NCBI GenBank assembly: GCA_021780275.1
Contig: JAJXZC010000826.1
Location: forward strand, 1 to 9,516
DNA from: Pseudomonadota bacterium
GTDB lineage: Bacteria > Pseudomonadota > Alphaproteobacteria > Parvibaculales > Parvibaculaceae
Reading direction: 5' to 3'
Length of the DNA stretch: 9,516 bases
Part shown: piece by piece, positions 1-6,060 of the stretch
Numbering within the stretch: the first letter of the stretch is position 1
How the letters are laid out: each line of letters begins with the position of its first letter
Notes under the pieces: generated by a model
What the model was told of the DNA's origin: nothing
What the model saw: only the letters and a program-made list of their open reading frames with translations
Databases searched by the model: none
Translations under genes and position numbers: made by a program

Positions 1-80
1 TCCGCACCAATGCGGATGAGCGGGTCGTCTCGGTCGAGCGGGTCGACGAGGCGGGCGAAACCGGTTCGGACGAGGAATAG
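1..80 (+). CDS. gyrA: DNA gyrase subunit A, C-terminal end only (partial)
   Basis: Only the last 25 complete codons and the TAG stop at 78-80 lie in the window; the frame starts at base 3. The readable peptide contains the stretch NADERVVSVERV followed by a short acidic tail ending in DEE. That pattern matches the end of alphaproteobacterial GyrA, where the final beta-pinwheel strand reads like DERVVSVERI before an acidic tail. GyrA is the DNA-breaking and rejoining subunit of gyrase, which introduces negative supercoils. The stop is only 4 nt before the coaD start, and gyrA-coaD adjacency is common in Alphaproteobacteria. No catalytic residue is visible, so the call rests on this short peptide plus context. 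Confidence 0.7.
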   Translation, partial: RTNADERVVSVERVDEAGETGSDEE

Positions 81-84
81 GCGA

Positions 85-609
85 ATGGCGGCGACGAAAA
101 AACGCATCGGCATTTATCCAGGCACGTTCGATCCGATGACGAATGGCCATATCGACATCATTCGCCGCGCGCTGACACTGGTGGATCATCTGGTGGTGGC
201 AATCGGCATCAACGCGACCAAGACCCCGATGCTGACCTTTGAGGAGCGCGCTGCGCTCATCGAGGCGGAGGCCGGGCCCGTCGCGCGGAAGCTCGGCTCG
301 AAGATCAGCACGGCGTCCTTTTCCGGGCTGGTCGTCGATGCGGCGGACGCGCATGGGGCGAATGTCATCATCCGCGGCCTGCGGGGCGCGGTGGACTATG
401 AGTATGAAGTCCAGATGGTCGGCATGAACCGCGTCATGAACCCGAAGGTCGAGACCGTGTTCCTCACGGCCTCGCCGGAAACGCAGTTCATTTCCTCGAC
501 GCTGGTGCGCCAGATTGCGGGCATGGGCGGGGACATTTCGCCCTTCGTGCCGAAGCGTGTCGAAAAGAAGGTGCTGGCCCGCCTCGCGAGCGTCAGCCGA
601 AAGAAGTAG
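85..609 (+). CDS. coaD: Phosphopantetheine adenylyltransferase
   Basis: CoaD transfers AMP from ATP to 4'-phosphopantetheine to give dephospho-CoA, the penultimate step of coenzyme A synthesis, in the cytosol. The 174-residue product has the normal family length. Visible motifs are the nucleotidyltransferase signature GTFDPMTNGH (residues 13-22, with the T/HxGH-type element TNGH), the RGLRGAVDYEYE substrate/ATP segment (97-108) and ISSTLVR (136-142), which closes over the ATP phosphates. The ATG at 85 is chosen over the in-frame ATG at 10 because the protein then begins directly at the first beta strand, and because GAGG at 72-75 sits 9 nt upstream as a ribosome site. The earlier start would add 25 Arg/Ser-rich residues read out of frame from the end of gyrA. 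The gene follows gyrA by 4 nt, so translational coupling is likely. Confidence 0.97.
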   Translation: MAATKKRIGIYPGTFDPMTNGHIDIIRRALTLVDHLVVAIGINATKTPMLTFEERAALIEAEAGPVARKLGSKISTASFSGLVVDAADAHGANVIIRGLRGAVDYEYEVQMVGMNRVMNPKVETVFLTASPETQFISSTLVRQIAGMGGDISPFVPKRVEKKVLARLASVSRKK

Positions 610-638
610 ATAAGCGCAGGGTCGCTCTGCCGACCGGT

Positions 639-665
639 CAGGAACAACAGGAACAGCAGGGAGAT
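639..665 (+). repeat. Three near-tandem 9-nt units with SD-like core before the first cyclophilin
   Basis: Three 9-nt units run head to tail: CAGGAACAA (639-647), CAGGAACAG (648-656) and the more diverged CAGGGAGAT (657-665). Each carries a purine-rich AGGA- or AGGG-type core, and the last one supplies the ribosome site AGGGAG (658-663) for the start at 670. The repeat may be slippage-derived. An effect on translation is an inference only. Confidence 0.45.
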
Positions 666-669
666 GAAT

Positions 670-1221
670 ATGCGTCGTCTGAGAAGTCTGGCGTTAGCAT
701 TGGTCGCGCTCTTCGCGACGACACAACTGGCTTTCGCCGCCGACAAGAAGCTCGATCTGGAAAACACCATCTATCTGGATCTGAAAGATGGCCGCGTCGT
801 GATCGAACTCCTGCCGAACGTCGCGCCGAAGACGGTCGAACGTATCAAGACGCTGACGCGCCAGGGCTTCTATAACGGGCTCACCTTCCACCGCGTCATC
901 GACGGCTTCATGGCCCAGACGGGCGACCCCACGGGCACCGGCATGGGCGGCTCGAAGCTCCCCGATGTGCCCGCCGAATTCAGCCAGTCGGAATCCTTCA
1001 CGCGCGGCGCTCTTGGCATGGCGCGTTCGCAGGACCCCGACAGCGGCAACAGCCAGTTCTTCATCTGCTTCGACGAAGCCAGCTTTCTCGACGGCCAGTA
1101 CACGCTTTTCGGTCGCGTCGTCGAAGGTATGGAGAATGTTGATTACATCAAGCGCGGCGAGCCCCCGAGCAATCCGGACAAGATCATCCGGATGCAGGTC
1201 GCCGCAGACGTCAAAAAGTGA
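670..1221 (+). CDS. ppiA: Exported cyclophilin-type peptidyl-prolyl cis-trans isomerase
   Basis: This cyclophilin catalyses cis-trans isomerisation of Xaa-Pro bonds and probably assists protein folding in the periplasm. The 183-residue product starts with a basic n-region (MRRLR), a hydrophobic core and an AFA-A type signal peptidase I site at about residues 23/24, so the mature form is soluble and periplasmic. The cyclophilin core shows FHRVIDGFMAQ (73-83, catalytic Arg75), GDPTGTG (85-91), SQFFICF (128-134) and FLDGQYTLFG (139-148). Phe139 is at the place of human CypA Trp121, as in E. coli cyclophilins, which bind cyclosporin weakly. The ATG at 670 is preferred to the in-frame ATG at 664 because AGGGAG at 658-663 is 6 nt before 670 but directly abuts 664. 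The next gene is a 70% identical copy without a signal peptide, 14 nt downstream. The symbol follows usage for the exported paralogue; some genomes name these differently. Confidence 0.93.
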   Translation: MRRLRSLALALVALFATTQLAFAADKKLDLENTIYLDLKDGRVVIELLPNVAPKTVERIKTLTRQGFYNGLTFHRVIDGFMAQTGDPTGTGMGGSKLPDVPAEFSQSESFTRGALGMARSQDPDSGNSQFFICFDEASFLDGQYTLFGRVVEGMENVDYIKRGEPPSNPDKIIRMQVAADVKK

Positions 1222-1235
1222 ATTGAGGTAGCCAT

Positions 1236-1703
1236 ATGAGCACCGATCTCGAAAATACCCTTTATCTCGACCTGAAGGACGGACGCGTCGTCATTGAACT
1301 GCGCCCCGACCTTGCGCCGAAGCATGTCGCGCGCATCAAGGAACTCACGCGCGAGGGGTTCTACAACGGCGTTGCCTTCCATCGCGTCATCGACGGCTTC
1401 ATGGCGCAAGGCGGCGATCCGACGGGCACCGGCGCCGGCGGCTCGGGCAAGAAGCTTCCGGCCGAGTTCTCGGCTGAGCCCCATGTTCGCGGCGTCTGCT
1501 CCATGGCCCGCGCGCAGGACCCGAACAGCGGCGACAGCCAGTTCTTCATCTGCTTCGACGACGCCCGCTTCCTCGACAAGCAGTACACGGTCTGGGGCAA
1601 GGTCACGTCCGGCATGGAATTCGTGGACAAGATCAAGCGCGGCGAGCCCGTGCGCGATCCCGACCGCATCGTGAAGATGCAGGTCGCGGCAGACGCGGCT
1701 TGA
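1236..1703 (+). CDS. ppiB: Cytosolic cyclophilin-type peptidyl-prolyl cis-trans isomerase
   Basis: This 155-residue protein is the cytosolic partner of the cyclophilin just upstream. It begins directly in the core (MSTDLENTLYLDL) with no signal peptide. It keeps FHRVIDGFMAQ (48-58, catalytic Arg50), GDPTGTG (60-66), SQFFICF (101-107) and FLDKQYTVWG (112-121), again with Phe112 in place of CypA Trp121. By eye about 107 of 153 aligned residues match the exported copy, which points to a tandem duplication within this lineage followed by gain or loss of the export signal. The start at 1236 is supported by GAGGT at 1225-1229, 7 nt upstream. The 14-nt spacing to the previous gene indicates one transcript. 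A perfect hairpin follows 29 nt after the stop and may end the transcript or protect its 3' end. Confidence 0.95.
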   Translation: MSTDLENTLYLDLKDGRVVIELRPDLAPKHVARIKELTREGFYNGVAFHRVIDGFMAQGGDPTGTGAGGSGKKLPAEFSAEPHVRGVCSMARAQDPNSGDSQFFICFDDARFLDKQYTVWGKVTSGMEFVDKIKRGEPVRDPDRIVKMQVAADAA

Positions 1704-1732
1704 TCATAAAAGCTGCGCTCCGGTAACTCTCC

Positions 1733-1762
1733 GTCATGCCCCGCCCGCAAGCGGGGCATGAC
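1733..1762. repeat. Perfect 12-bp inverted repeat (hairpin) between ppiB and queA
   Basis: The arms GTCATGCCCCGC (1733-1744) and GCGGGGCATGAC (1751-1762) are exact reverse complements around the 6-nt loop CCGCAA. The stem is very GC-rich and would be stable in RNA. No T-run follows (next bases TATTAATGG), so it is not a classical intrinsic terminator. The form, with GTCAT ends and a G/C-rich centre containing GCAAGCGGGG, resembles short dispersed palindromes commonly seen between genes in alphaproteobacterial genomes, but no second copy occurs in this window. It ends 26 nt before the queA start, so it could also act as an mRNA processing or attenuation element. Confidence 0.75.
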
Positions 1763-1788
1763 TATTAATGGCAGGGCGACAAAGTTTC

Positions 1789-2847
1789 ATGCGCGTCGAC
1801 GAATTCGATTTCGAGCTACCCGAGGAGCTGATCGCGCTCCGGCCCGCAAGGCCGCGCGACAGCGCCCGCATGCTCGTCGTCGGCCCTGCGCCAAGGCATC
1901 TGTCCGACGAGGGCGTGCGCGATCTGCCGTCGCATCTGCGCGAAGGCGATCTCCTTGTCTTCAATGACACGCGGGTGATCCCCGCGCGCCTTTTCGGCAT
2001 TCGTCGCCGTGGGGATGCGGAGGCCAGGATCGAAGCGCTGCTGCACAAGCGCGAAGATGCGGGCCGCTGGCTCGCCTTTGTCCGGCCCGCCAAGCGCCTC
2101 AAGGAAGGCGAACGCGTCGATTTCGCTTCGGGCCTGTCGGCGGAAGTCGAGAGGAAAGGCGAGGGCGGCGAAGTGCTGTTCCGCTTTTCGGAAGAAGGCC
2201 CGGCGCTCGACGCCGCGATCCTCATGGCCGGCGAAATGCCGCTGCCGCCCTATATCGAGCGCAAGCGCGGCACCGACGAGGCCGACCTTACGGACTACCA
2301 GACGCTTTACGCCCGCGAGCCGGGCGCGGTTGCCGCGCCCACGGCGGGGCTTCACTTCACCCCGGAACTGCTCTCGGCCATCGAGGCGAAGGGCATTTCG
2401 ACCGTGCGGCTGACGCTTCATGTCGGCGCAGGCACGTTTCTTCCCGTTGCGGCGGAGACGACGGAAGCCCATAAGATGCACGCCGAATGGGGCGAGATCA
2501 CCGAAGCGGAGGCCGAGGCGATCAACGCGGCCCGCGCACGGGGCGGGCGCATCGTTCCTGTCGGTACGACCTCGCTTCGCCTTCTCGAATCCGCGGCTGC
2601 ACCCGATGGCCGCGTCGCGCCCTTCAGGGGCGAAACGGATATCTTCATTACGCCGGGCTATCGCTTCCGTGCCGTGGACATGCTGATGACGAATTTTCAC
2701 CTGCCGCGTTCGACGCTTTTCATGCTCGTGTCCGCGCTCCGCGGTCTCGACGAGATGAAGCACGCCTACGCCCATGCCATCGCCGAGCATTATCGTTTCT
2801 ACTCCTATGGCGACGCCTGCCTGATCTATCGCGGAGATGCGGCATGA
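1789..2847 (+). CDS. queA: S-adenosylmethionine:tRNA ribosyltransferase-isomerase
   Basis: QueA transfers and isomerises the ribosyl part of S-adenosylmethionine onto 7-aminomethyl-7-deazaguanine in tRNA to form epoxyqueuosine, the step after Tgt in queuosine synthesis. The 352-residue product has the usual length. Family blocks in order are [15 protein letters not shown] (6-20), [11 protein letters not shown] (58-68), GEMPLPPYI (148-156), [10 protein letters not shown] (182-191), LHVGAGTF (210-217), MHAEW (230-234), GTTSLR (259-264), [13 protein letters not shown] (302-314) and the C-terminal [12 protein letters not shown] (335-346). The ATG at 1789 gives the typical [10 protein letters not shown] start; the in-frame ATG at 1768 has no ribosome site, lies 5 nt after the palindrome and would add seven unconserved residues. 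AGGG at 1773-1776 is a somewhat distant (12 nt) ribosome site for 1789. The stop overlaps the tgt start by 4 nt (ATGA), so the two genes are translationally coupled. Confidence 0.97.
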   Translation: MRVDEFDFELPEELIALRPARPRDSARMLVVGPAPRHLSDEGVRDLPSHLREGDLLVFNDTRVIPARLFGIRRRGDAEARIEALLHKREDAGRWLAFVRPAKRLKEGERVDFASGLSAEVERKGEGGEVLFRFSEEGPALDAAILMAGEMPLPPYIERKRGTDEADLTDYQTLYAREPGAVAAPTAGLHFTPELLSAIEAKGISTVRLTLHVGAGTFLPVAAETTEAHKMHAEWGEITEAEAEAINAARARGGRIVPVGTTSLRLLESAAAPDGRVAPFRGETDIFITPGYRFRAVDMLMTNFHLPRSTLFMLVSALRGLDEMKHAYAHAIAEHYRFYSYGDACLIYRGDAA

Positions 2848-3995
2848 GCCTCTTTCGCCATGAGCTGAAAGCGACCGACGGTGCGGCGCGCACCGGCGTG
2901 ATCCATACGCCGCGCGGCGAAATCCGCACGCCGGCCTTCATGCCTGTCGGCACTGCCGCGACCGTGAAGGCGCTCTATATGGATCAGGTGCGCGAAGCGG
3001 GCGCCGACATCATCCTCGGCAACACCTACCATCTGATGCTTCGTCCGGGTGCGGAGGAGGTGCATGCCTTGGGCGGCTTGCATAAATTCGCCAACTGGCC
3101 GCATCCGATCCTGACCGACAGCGGCGGCTTTCAGGTCATGTCGCTGACGGGCCTTCGCAAGATGACGGAGGAAGGTGTCACCTTCGCGTCACATCTCGAC
3201 GGATCGCGCCATCTGCTGACGCCGGAACGCTCGATCGAGATACAGTGCCTGCTCGGCTCCGACATTCAGATGCAGCTCGACGAATGCACGCCGTTCCCCG
3301 CGACGGAGGAGCAGGCCCGCGTGTCGATGGAGCTTTCGCTGCGTTGGGCGAAGCGCTCGAAGGCCGCTTTCGAGGCGCAGCCGCATCGGCAGGAGGGGCA
3401 GGCCCTTTTCGGCATCGTGCAGGGCAGCACCTATACCGAGCTCCGCGCGCGCTCGGCTGCGGGCCTCGTCGACATAGGTTTCGACGGCTATGCGATCGGC
3501 GGCCTCGCCGTCGGCGAGGGACAGCCGGAAATGCTGCGCGTGCTCGACTTCACTGTGCCGTTGCTGCCGAAGGACCGCCCGCGCTATCTGATGGGTGTCG
3601 GTACGCCCGATGATCTCGTCGAAGGCGTTCGTCGCGGCATCGACATGTTCGATTGCGTCATGCCGACACGCAATGGCCGTCACGGCCTCGCCTTCACGCG
3701 GCGCGGCCGCGTCAATCTCCGCAATGCGCGCCACGCGAAAGACCCGCGTCCGCTCGACGCGGAGAGTTCATGCCCCGCCGCGCGCGACTATAGCCGCGCC
3801 TATCTTCATCACCTGATCAAGTCGGGCGAGATACTGGGCTCCATGCTGGTGAGCTGGATCAACATCGCCTATTACCAGGAACTGATGGCGGGGCTGCGCG
3901 CCGCGATTGCCGAAGGCCGACTCGATGACTTCGTCGCCCGTTTCAAGGCGGAGCAGGCCGGGGGCGACATCGCGCCGTTTTCCGCAGGTTCCTGA
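2844..3995 (+). CDS. tgt: Queuine/preQ1 tRNA-guanine transglycosylase with a degenerate zinc site
   Basis: Tgt swaps the wobble guanine (G34) of GUN-anticodon tRNAs for preQ1 in bacteria, upstream of QueA. The 383-residue TIM-barrel protein shows [15 protein letters not shown] (55-69), [11 protein letters not shown] (91-101, with Asp92), QLDEC (144-148), FGIVQG (189-194), GGLAVGE (219-225), and the nucleophile region [13 protein letters not shown] (267-279, with Asp270). Numbering is 10 below Zymomonas Tgt throughout, so the four zinc ligands there (Cys318, Cys320, Cys323, His349) map to Ser308, Cys310, Ala313 and Ile339 here: three of four are replaced. Catalytic residues are intact, so the enzyme is probably active with a zinc-free or restructured C-terminal subdomain. 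I recall similar [14 protein letters not shown] segments in Rhizobiales Tgt, so this is likely a clade trait rather than decay. The ATG at 2844 overlaps the queA stop; the long open frame upstream to 2487 is a shadow inside queA. Confidence 0.96.
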   Translation: MSLFRHELKATDGAARTGVIHTPRGEIRTPAFMPVGTAATVKALYMDQVREAGADIILGNTYHLMLRPGAEEVHALGGLHKFANWPHPILTDSGGFQVMSLTGLRKMTEEGVTFASHLDGSRHLLTPERSIEIQCLLGSDIQMQLDECTPFPATEEQARVSMELSLRWAKRSKAAFEAQPHRQEGQALFGIVQGSTYTELRARSAAGLVDIGFDGYAIGGLAVGEGQPEMLRVLDFTVPLLPKDRPRYLMGVGTPDDLVEGVRRGIDMFDCVMPTRNGRHGLAFTRRGRVNLRNARHAKDPRPLDAESSCPAARDYSRAYLHHLIKSGEILGSMLVSWINIAYYQELMAGLRAAIAEGRLDDFVARFKAEQAGGDIAPFSAGS

Positions 3996-4022
3996 GATAT
4001 TCGCATAGGCAACGCGGGGAGG

Positions 4023-4051
4023 TTGACCCGGAGGGGCGGCGCCGTTAGTTT
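4023..4051 (+). promoter_or_regulatory. Candidate promoter for tRNA-Lys
   Basis: TTGACC at 4023-4028 matches the -35 consensus at five of six positions. A 17-nt spacer leads to TAGTTT at 4046-4051, a weak -10. Transcription would begin near 4058, about 10 nt before the mature tRNA 5' end at 4068, which is a typical leader for a tRNA. The -10 match is poor, so this is a moderate call made from sequence and spacing only. Confidence 0.4.
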
Positions 4052-4067
4052 CCGCCACACTTTCGAG

Positions 4068-4143
4068 GGGTCCGTAGCTCAGCTGGTAGAGCACTCGACT
4101 TTTAATCGAGTTGTCCTGGGTTCGAGTCCCAGCGGACCCACCA
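4068..4143 (+). tRNA. tRNA-Lys (anticodon UUU)
   Basis: The 76-nt gene folds as a complete cloverleaf. The acceptor stem pairs GGGTCCG (4068-4074) with CGGACCC (4133-4139), followed by discriminator A4140 and an encoded CCA (4141-4143). The D arm contains TAGCTCAGCTGGTAGAGCA. The anticodon stem pairs CTCGA (4094-4098) with TCGAG (4106-4110), and the 7-nt loop CTTTTAA places TTT at 4101-4103, giving UUU, which reads AAA/AAG lysine codons. The T arm is CTGGG-TTCGAGT-CCCAG. All conserved positions look intact. It lies 72 nt after tgt on the same strand but probably has its own promoter. Lys tRNA is not a queuosine substrate, so its position beside tgt has no evident functional meaning. Confidence 0.98.
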
Positions 4144-4274
4144 TCCCTGTTTCTCCAGACGATAGCCGCCGCCCGCATTGCACCATCGCGCGCATCCTCA
4201 GTTACCCGCTCCCGGGATGAAGCCAGGTGTGGCACGGTAAGCGATGGGTAGACTTTCCTGCGGGAGCGAAACAG

Positions 4275-4712
4275 ATGGGCGAGCCCGACAAGACCAGAGA
4301 GCCACCCTACGACGGCGGATGCCTTTGCGGCGCCGTTCGCTATAGCTTCTCCGTCCCGACGATCGGTGCTCGCATCTGTCACTGCCGCACCTGCCAAAAA
4401 GCGATGGGCGCCCCATTTTTGGCCCAGGCCTCGTTTCCCAAGACGTCGCTCGCCGTGATCGGCGCGACCTCGCGGTTCCGTTCATCGGCACGACTCTGGA
4501 GGCACTTCTGCAGCATCTGCGGAACGCGGCTGTTCATTGAGCCGGTAGACGCGCCGAACCGCATCGCCATTCCGATCGCAACGCTGGACGATCCCAACGC
4601 AATTCGGCCCGAACGACATATCTGGGTTTCGGAAAAGCTCGACTGGGTCAGGATAGACGATGGCCTGCCACAGCATACCGAAGCCTCGCCTGCCCCCTAT
4701 CGCGATATCTGA
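4275..4712 (+). CDS. GFA (CENP-V/glutathione-dependent formaldehyde-activating) family zinc protein
   Basis: The 145-residue product has the cysteine pattern of the GFA fold: GGCLCGAVRY with Cys16 and Cys18, CHCRTCQK with Cys35, Cys37 and Cys40, and CSICGTRLF with Cys79 and Cys82. These bind a structural and a more exposed zinc in family members. The founder, Gfa of Paracoccus, was reported to promote S-hydroxymethylglutathione formation from formaldehyde and glutathione, but most paralogues have no proven substrate, so the specific role here is unknown. No formaldehyde dehydrogenase or esterase gene is adjacent to support a formaldehyde role. The ATG at 4275 is chosen because GGGAG at 4262-4266 precedes it by 8 nt and the protein then runs straight into the GGCLCG block; the in-frame ATG at 4227 would add 16 residues. 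The product is cytosolic, with no signal or membrane segment. Confidence 0.9.
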   Translation: MGEPDKTREPPYDGGCLCGAVRYSFSVPTIGARICHCRTCQKAMGAPFLAQASFPKTSLAVIGATSRFRSSARLWRHFCSICGTRLFIEPVDAPNRIAIPIATLDDPNAIRPERHIWVSEKLDWVRIDDGLPQHTEASPAPYRDI

Positions 4713-4737
4713 TGGCGCAATAGCTCAGAATCGCCCA

Positions 4738-4743
4738 TATAAT
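4738..4743 (+). promoter_or_regulatory. Consensus -10 element TATAAT upstream of the membrane-protein gene
   Basis: TATAAT at 4738-4743 is a perfect sigma-70 type -10 hexamer, striking in a GC-rich genome. No good -35 hexamer is seen 16-18 nt upstream (GCGCAA at 4715-4720 is the 17-nt option), so the promoter may depend on an activator or be weak. Transcription would start near 4750, leaving a leader of about 20 nt before the ATG at 4770. Confidence 0.5.
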
Positions 4744-4754
4744 GCGTCGCATTA
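4740..4754. promoter_or_regulatory. Perfect dyad overlapping the -10 box, operator candidate
   Basis: TAATGCG (4740-4746) and CGCATTA (4748-4754) are exact inverted copies around a single T. The 15-nt dyad overlaps the last four bases of the -10 hexamer and the expected start site, where a bound repressor would block polymerase. No regulator gene is adjacent. The call is made from symmetry and position; the cognate protein is unknown. Confidence 0.4.
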
Positions 4755-4769
4755 AGTTGGGGGGAGAAC

Positions 4770-5147
4770 ATGCCTGAGAGTCCGAAGATTCTGCTGATCG
4801 TCTGCGCCATCCTGGAAGCCGCAGTCGGCCTGTTCCTGGTCACAGCGCCGGGCCGCTTCATCGAGCGGACGCTACCGGGCGTCGTTCCCGGCGTCGATGG
4901 CATCACGACGGCGAGGCTTGCCGGCACCGCGCTCCTTTCGCTCGGTGCGCTCGCCTGGCTTGGCCGCAATGTGACGGAGCCTGCGGCGCTGCGGCCCGTG
5001 CTCGGTGCGCTGCTCATCTACAACGTGCTTGCCGTCGTCAATCTGTTCTATCAGGGCGCGCGAGTTGGGGCGGGCGCTTATGCGCCGGGCGTCGTCCATC
5101 TGATTCTGTCGGTGGCGCTGTTCTATTACTGGCGGCAGGTGGCCTGA
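4770..5147 (+). CDS. Small four-helix membrane protein of unknown function
   Basis: The 125-residue product is strongly hydrophobic, with four likely transmembrane helices at about residues 6-26, 47-65, 74-94 and 103-122. The loop between helices 1 and 2 contains APGRFIERTLPGVVPGVDG, and a second loop holds GRNVTEPAALRP. I do not recognise the family with confidence; it looks like one of the small DUF-type inner-membrane proteins, and nothing suggests an enzyme active site. A strong purine-rich ribosome site, GGGGGGAG (4759-4766), precedes the ATG at 4770 with a short gap. The gene starts 57 nt after the GFA gene but seems to have its own TATAAT promoter with an overlapping dyad, so it may be separately controlled. 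Its stop lies inside a hairpin shared with the convergent carbonic anhydrase gene. Confidence 0.8.
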   Translation: MPESPKILLIVCAILEAAVGLFLVTAPGRFIERTLPGVVPGVDGITTARLAGTALLSLGALAWLGRNVTEPAALRPVLGALLIYNVLAVVNLFYQGARVGAGAYAPGVVHLILSVALFYYWRQVA

Positions 5148-5176
5148 TCCTTCAGGCCCCGGCCGTCAGGCCTTTT
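5141..5176. terminator. Candidate terminator between convergent genes, with alternative hairpins
   Basis: GGCCTGA at 5141-5147 (including the TGA stop of the membrane-protein gene) can pair with TCAGGCC at 5152-5158 over a 4-nt loop, or with a second TCAGGCC at 5166-5172. The second copy is the complement of the carbonic anhydrase end and is followed by TTTT (5173-5176), so read on the + strand this form resembles an intrinsic terminator with a short T-run. On the - strand no T-run follows, so termination there is less certain. Confidence 0.5.
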
Positions 5177-5813
5177 CGGCCACGTCGATGAAGCGGTCCT
5201 GCGTCTTGTCGTAGACGGACAGTACGCCGCTTCCGATGCCGTAGAACCAGCCATGGAGACGCACACGGCCATCCGCTTCACGCTCGCGGATGAACGGGAA
5301 GGTGCGCAGCATTTCGAGCGAGCTCAGGACCGCGCGCTGCTCCATCTGGCGCAACACGGCATCGCGGTCGAGATGCGCATGCGTCTTGCGCACGCCGTCG
5401 GCCACGCCCTGCACCAGCGACATCCAGCCCGACACGAACTCGCCCTTGGGCGGGTTGCCGTGTTCGCTTTCGTATAGCGCTTCAATGCCGCCGCAACGGG
5501 CATGGCCCATGACGATGACATCGGAGATGTCGAGGCCGGTCACGCCGAATTCGATCGCGGCGCTGGTGCCGTGATAATGCGTGTCGGGCTCGTAGGGCGG
5601 GACGAGATTGGCCACGTTGCGAACCACGAAAAGCTCGCCGGGATCGGCGGAGAAGACCATCGCCGGGTCGGCGCGGCTGTCGCAGCAGGCGATGATCAGG
5701 GCCTTCGGCTTCTGCGTTCTGGATGCGAGCGCCCGGTAGCGCTCTTCGTTTTGCCGATAGGTTCCGGAGCGAAAGGCGCGGTAGCCTTCGATCAGACTTT
5801 CGATAGCGCTCAT
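5166..5813 (-). CDS. Beta-class carbonic anhydrase
   Basis: The enzyme interconverts CO2 and bicarbonate, supplying bicarbonate for carboxylases and helping pH balance in the cytosol. The 215-residue product has the beta-class zinc site: Cys44 in CCDSRADP (43-50), with the Asp45-Arg47 dyad, and His104 and Cys107 in GHARCGG (103-109). Other family blocks are GELFVVRNVANLVPPY (59-74), SAAIEFGVTGL (84-94) and, near the C-terminus, LHGWFYGIGSGVLSVYD. The ATG complementary to 5811-5813 gives MSAIESLIEGYRAFRSGTY, a normal start for this family. The frame stays open to 5939 on the same strand, but those 42 extra residues do not resemble carbonic anhydrase. The ribosome site (GGGC just upstream) is weak. 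The gene is divergent from the small membrane protein at 6061. The symbol can or cynT is used for homologues, but which applies cannot be decided here. Confidence 0.95.
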   Translation of the reverse strand: MSAIESLIEGYRAFRSGTYRQNEERYRALASRTQKPKALIIACCDSRADPAMVFSADPGELFVVRNVANLVPPYEPDTHYHGTSAAIEFGVTGLDISDVIVMGHARCGGIEALYESEHGNPPKGEFVSGWMSLVQGVADGVRKTHAHLDRDAVLRQMEQRAVLSSLEMLRTFPFIREREADGRVRLHGWFYGIGSGVLSVYDKTQDRFIDVAEKA

Positions 5814-6060
5814 TTTTGCCCGATTGGTAACTGGGGTGCTTTGCGGGGCGCAAGGTAGCCAGTCTTTTGCCTGATCCGCAAGCCCGACGCCCACAGGCCA
5901 ACTGCCGTCATTTTGGGCATTTGCCTTATGGATAATCATCGGAGCCCGTGGCGGTCAAATCATCCCCAGCAGATTCCGCGCCGACGCAACGGTCCGAAGC
6001 GAGGCCCGAAACATGCAAAGGGCGGAAACCAACGCCAAATACGGGTTTCTGGGGGAAAAA
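5814..6060. other. Divergent intergenic region between carbonic anhydrase and the small membrane protein
   Basis: This 247-nt region should contain promoters for both divergent genes. A short dyad, TTGCG-GGG-CGCAA, lies at 5841-5853, about 28 nt upstream of the carbonic anhydrase start. GATAAT at 5931-5936 (+ strand) is a possible -10 for the rightward gene but has no convincing -35. No RNA gene or conserved reading frame is visible; the extension of the carbonic anhydrase frame through it appears to be chance. Confidence 0.4.

Noticed and set aside
619..636. GGTCG...CGACC hairpin as terminator after coaD
   Set aside because: It is a 5-bp stem with no T-run, too weak to call.
1816..2790. 324-codon open frame on the - strand
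   Set aside because: It is antisense to queA and is explained by codon bias in a GC-rich gene.
2487..2843. Upstream in-frame extension of tgt
   Set aside because: This part overlaps queA in another frame and encodes Arg-rich sequence unlike Tgt; the ATG at 2844 gives the normal start.
4144..4274. Possible small gene, RNA or integration site after tRNA-Lys
   Set aside because: No duplicated tRNA 3' end, integrase, hairpin with T-run or good reading frame is visible, so there is no sign of an inserted element.
3768..4397. 209-codon open frame on the - strand crossing the tRNA
   Set aside because: It runs antisense through the tgt end, the whole tRNA-Lys gene and the start of the GFA gene, so it cannot be a normal coding region.
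5841..5853. TTGCG-GGG-CGCAA dyad as a carbonic anhydrase operator
   Set aside because: The arms are short and no promoter hexamers could be placed around it, so it is mentioned only in the intergenic entry.
5814..5939. N-terminal extension of carbonic anhydrase
   Set aside because: The 42 added residues are not typical of the family and lie in the divergent promoter region; the start at 5813 matches known N-termini.
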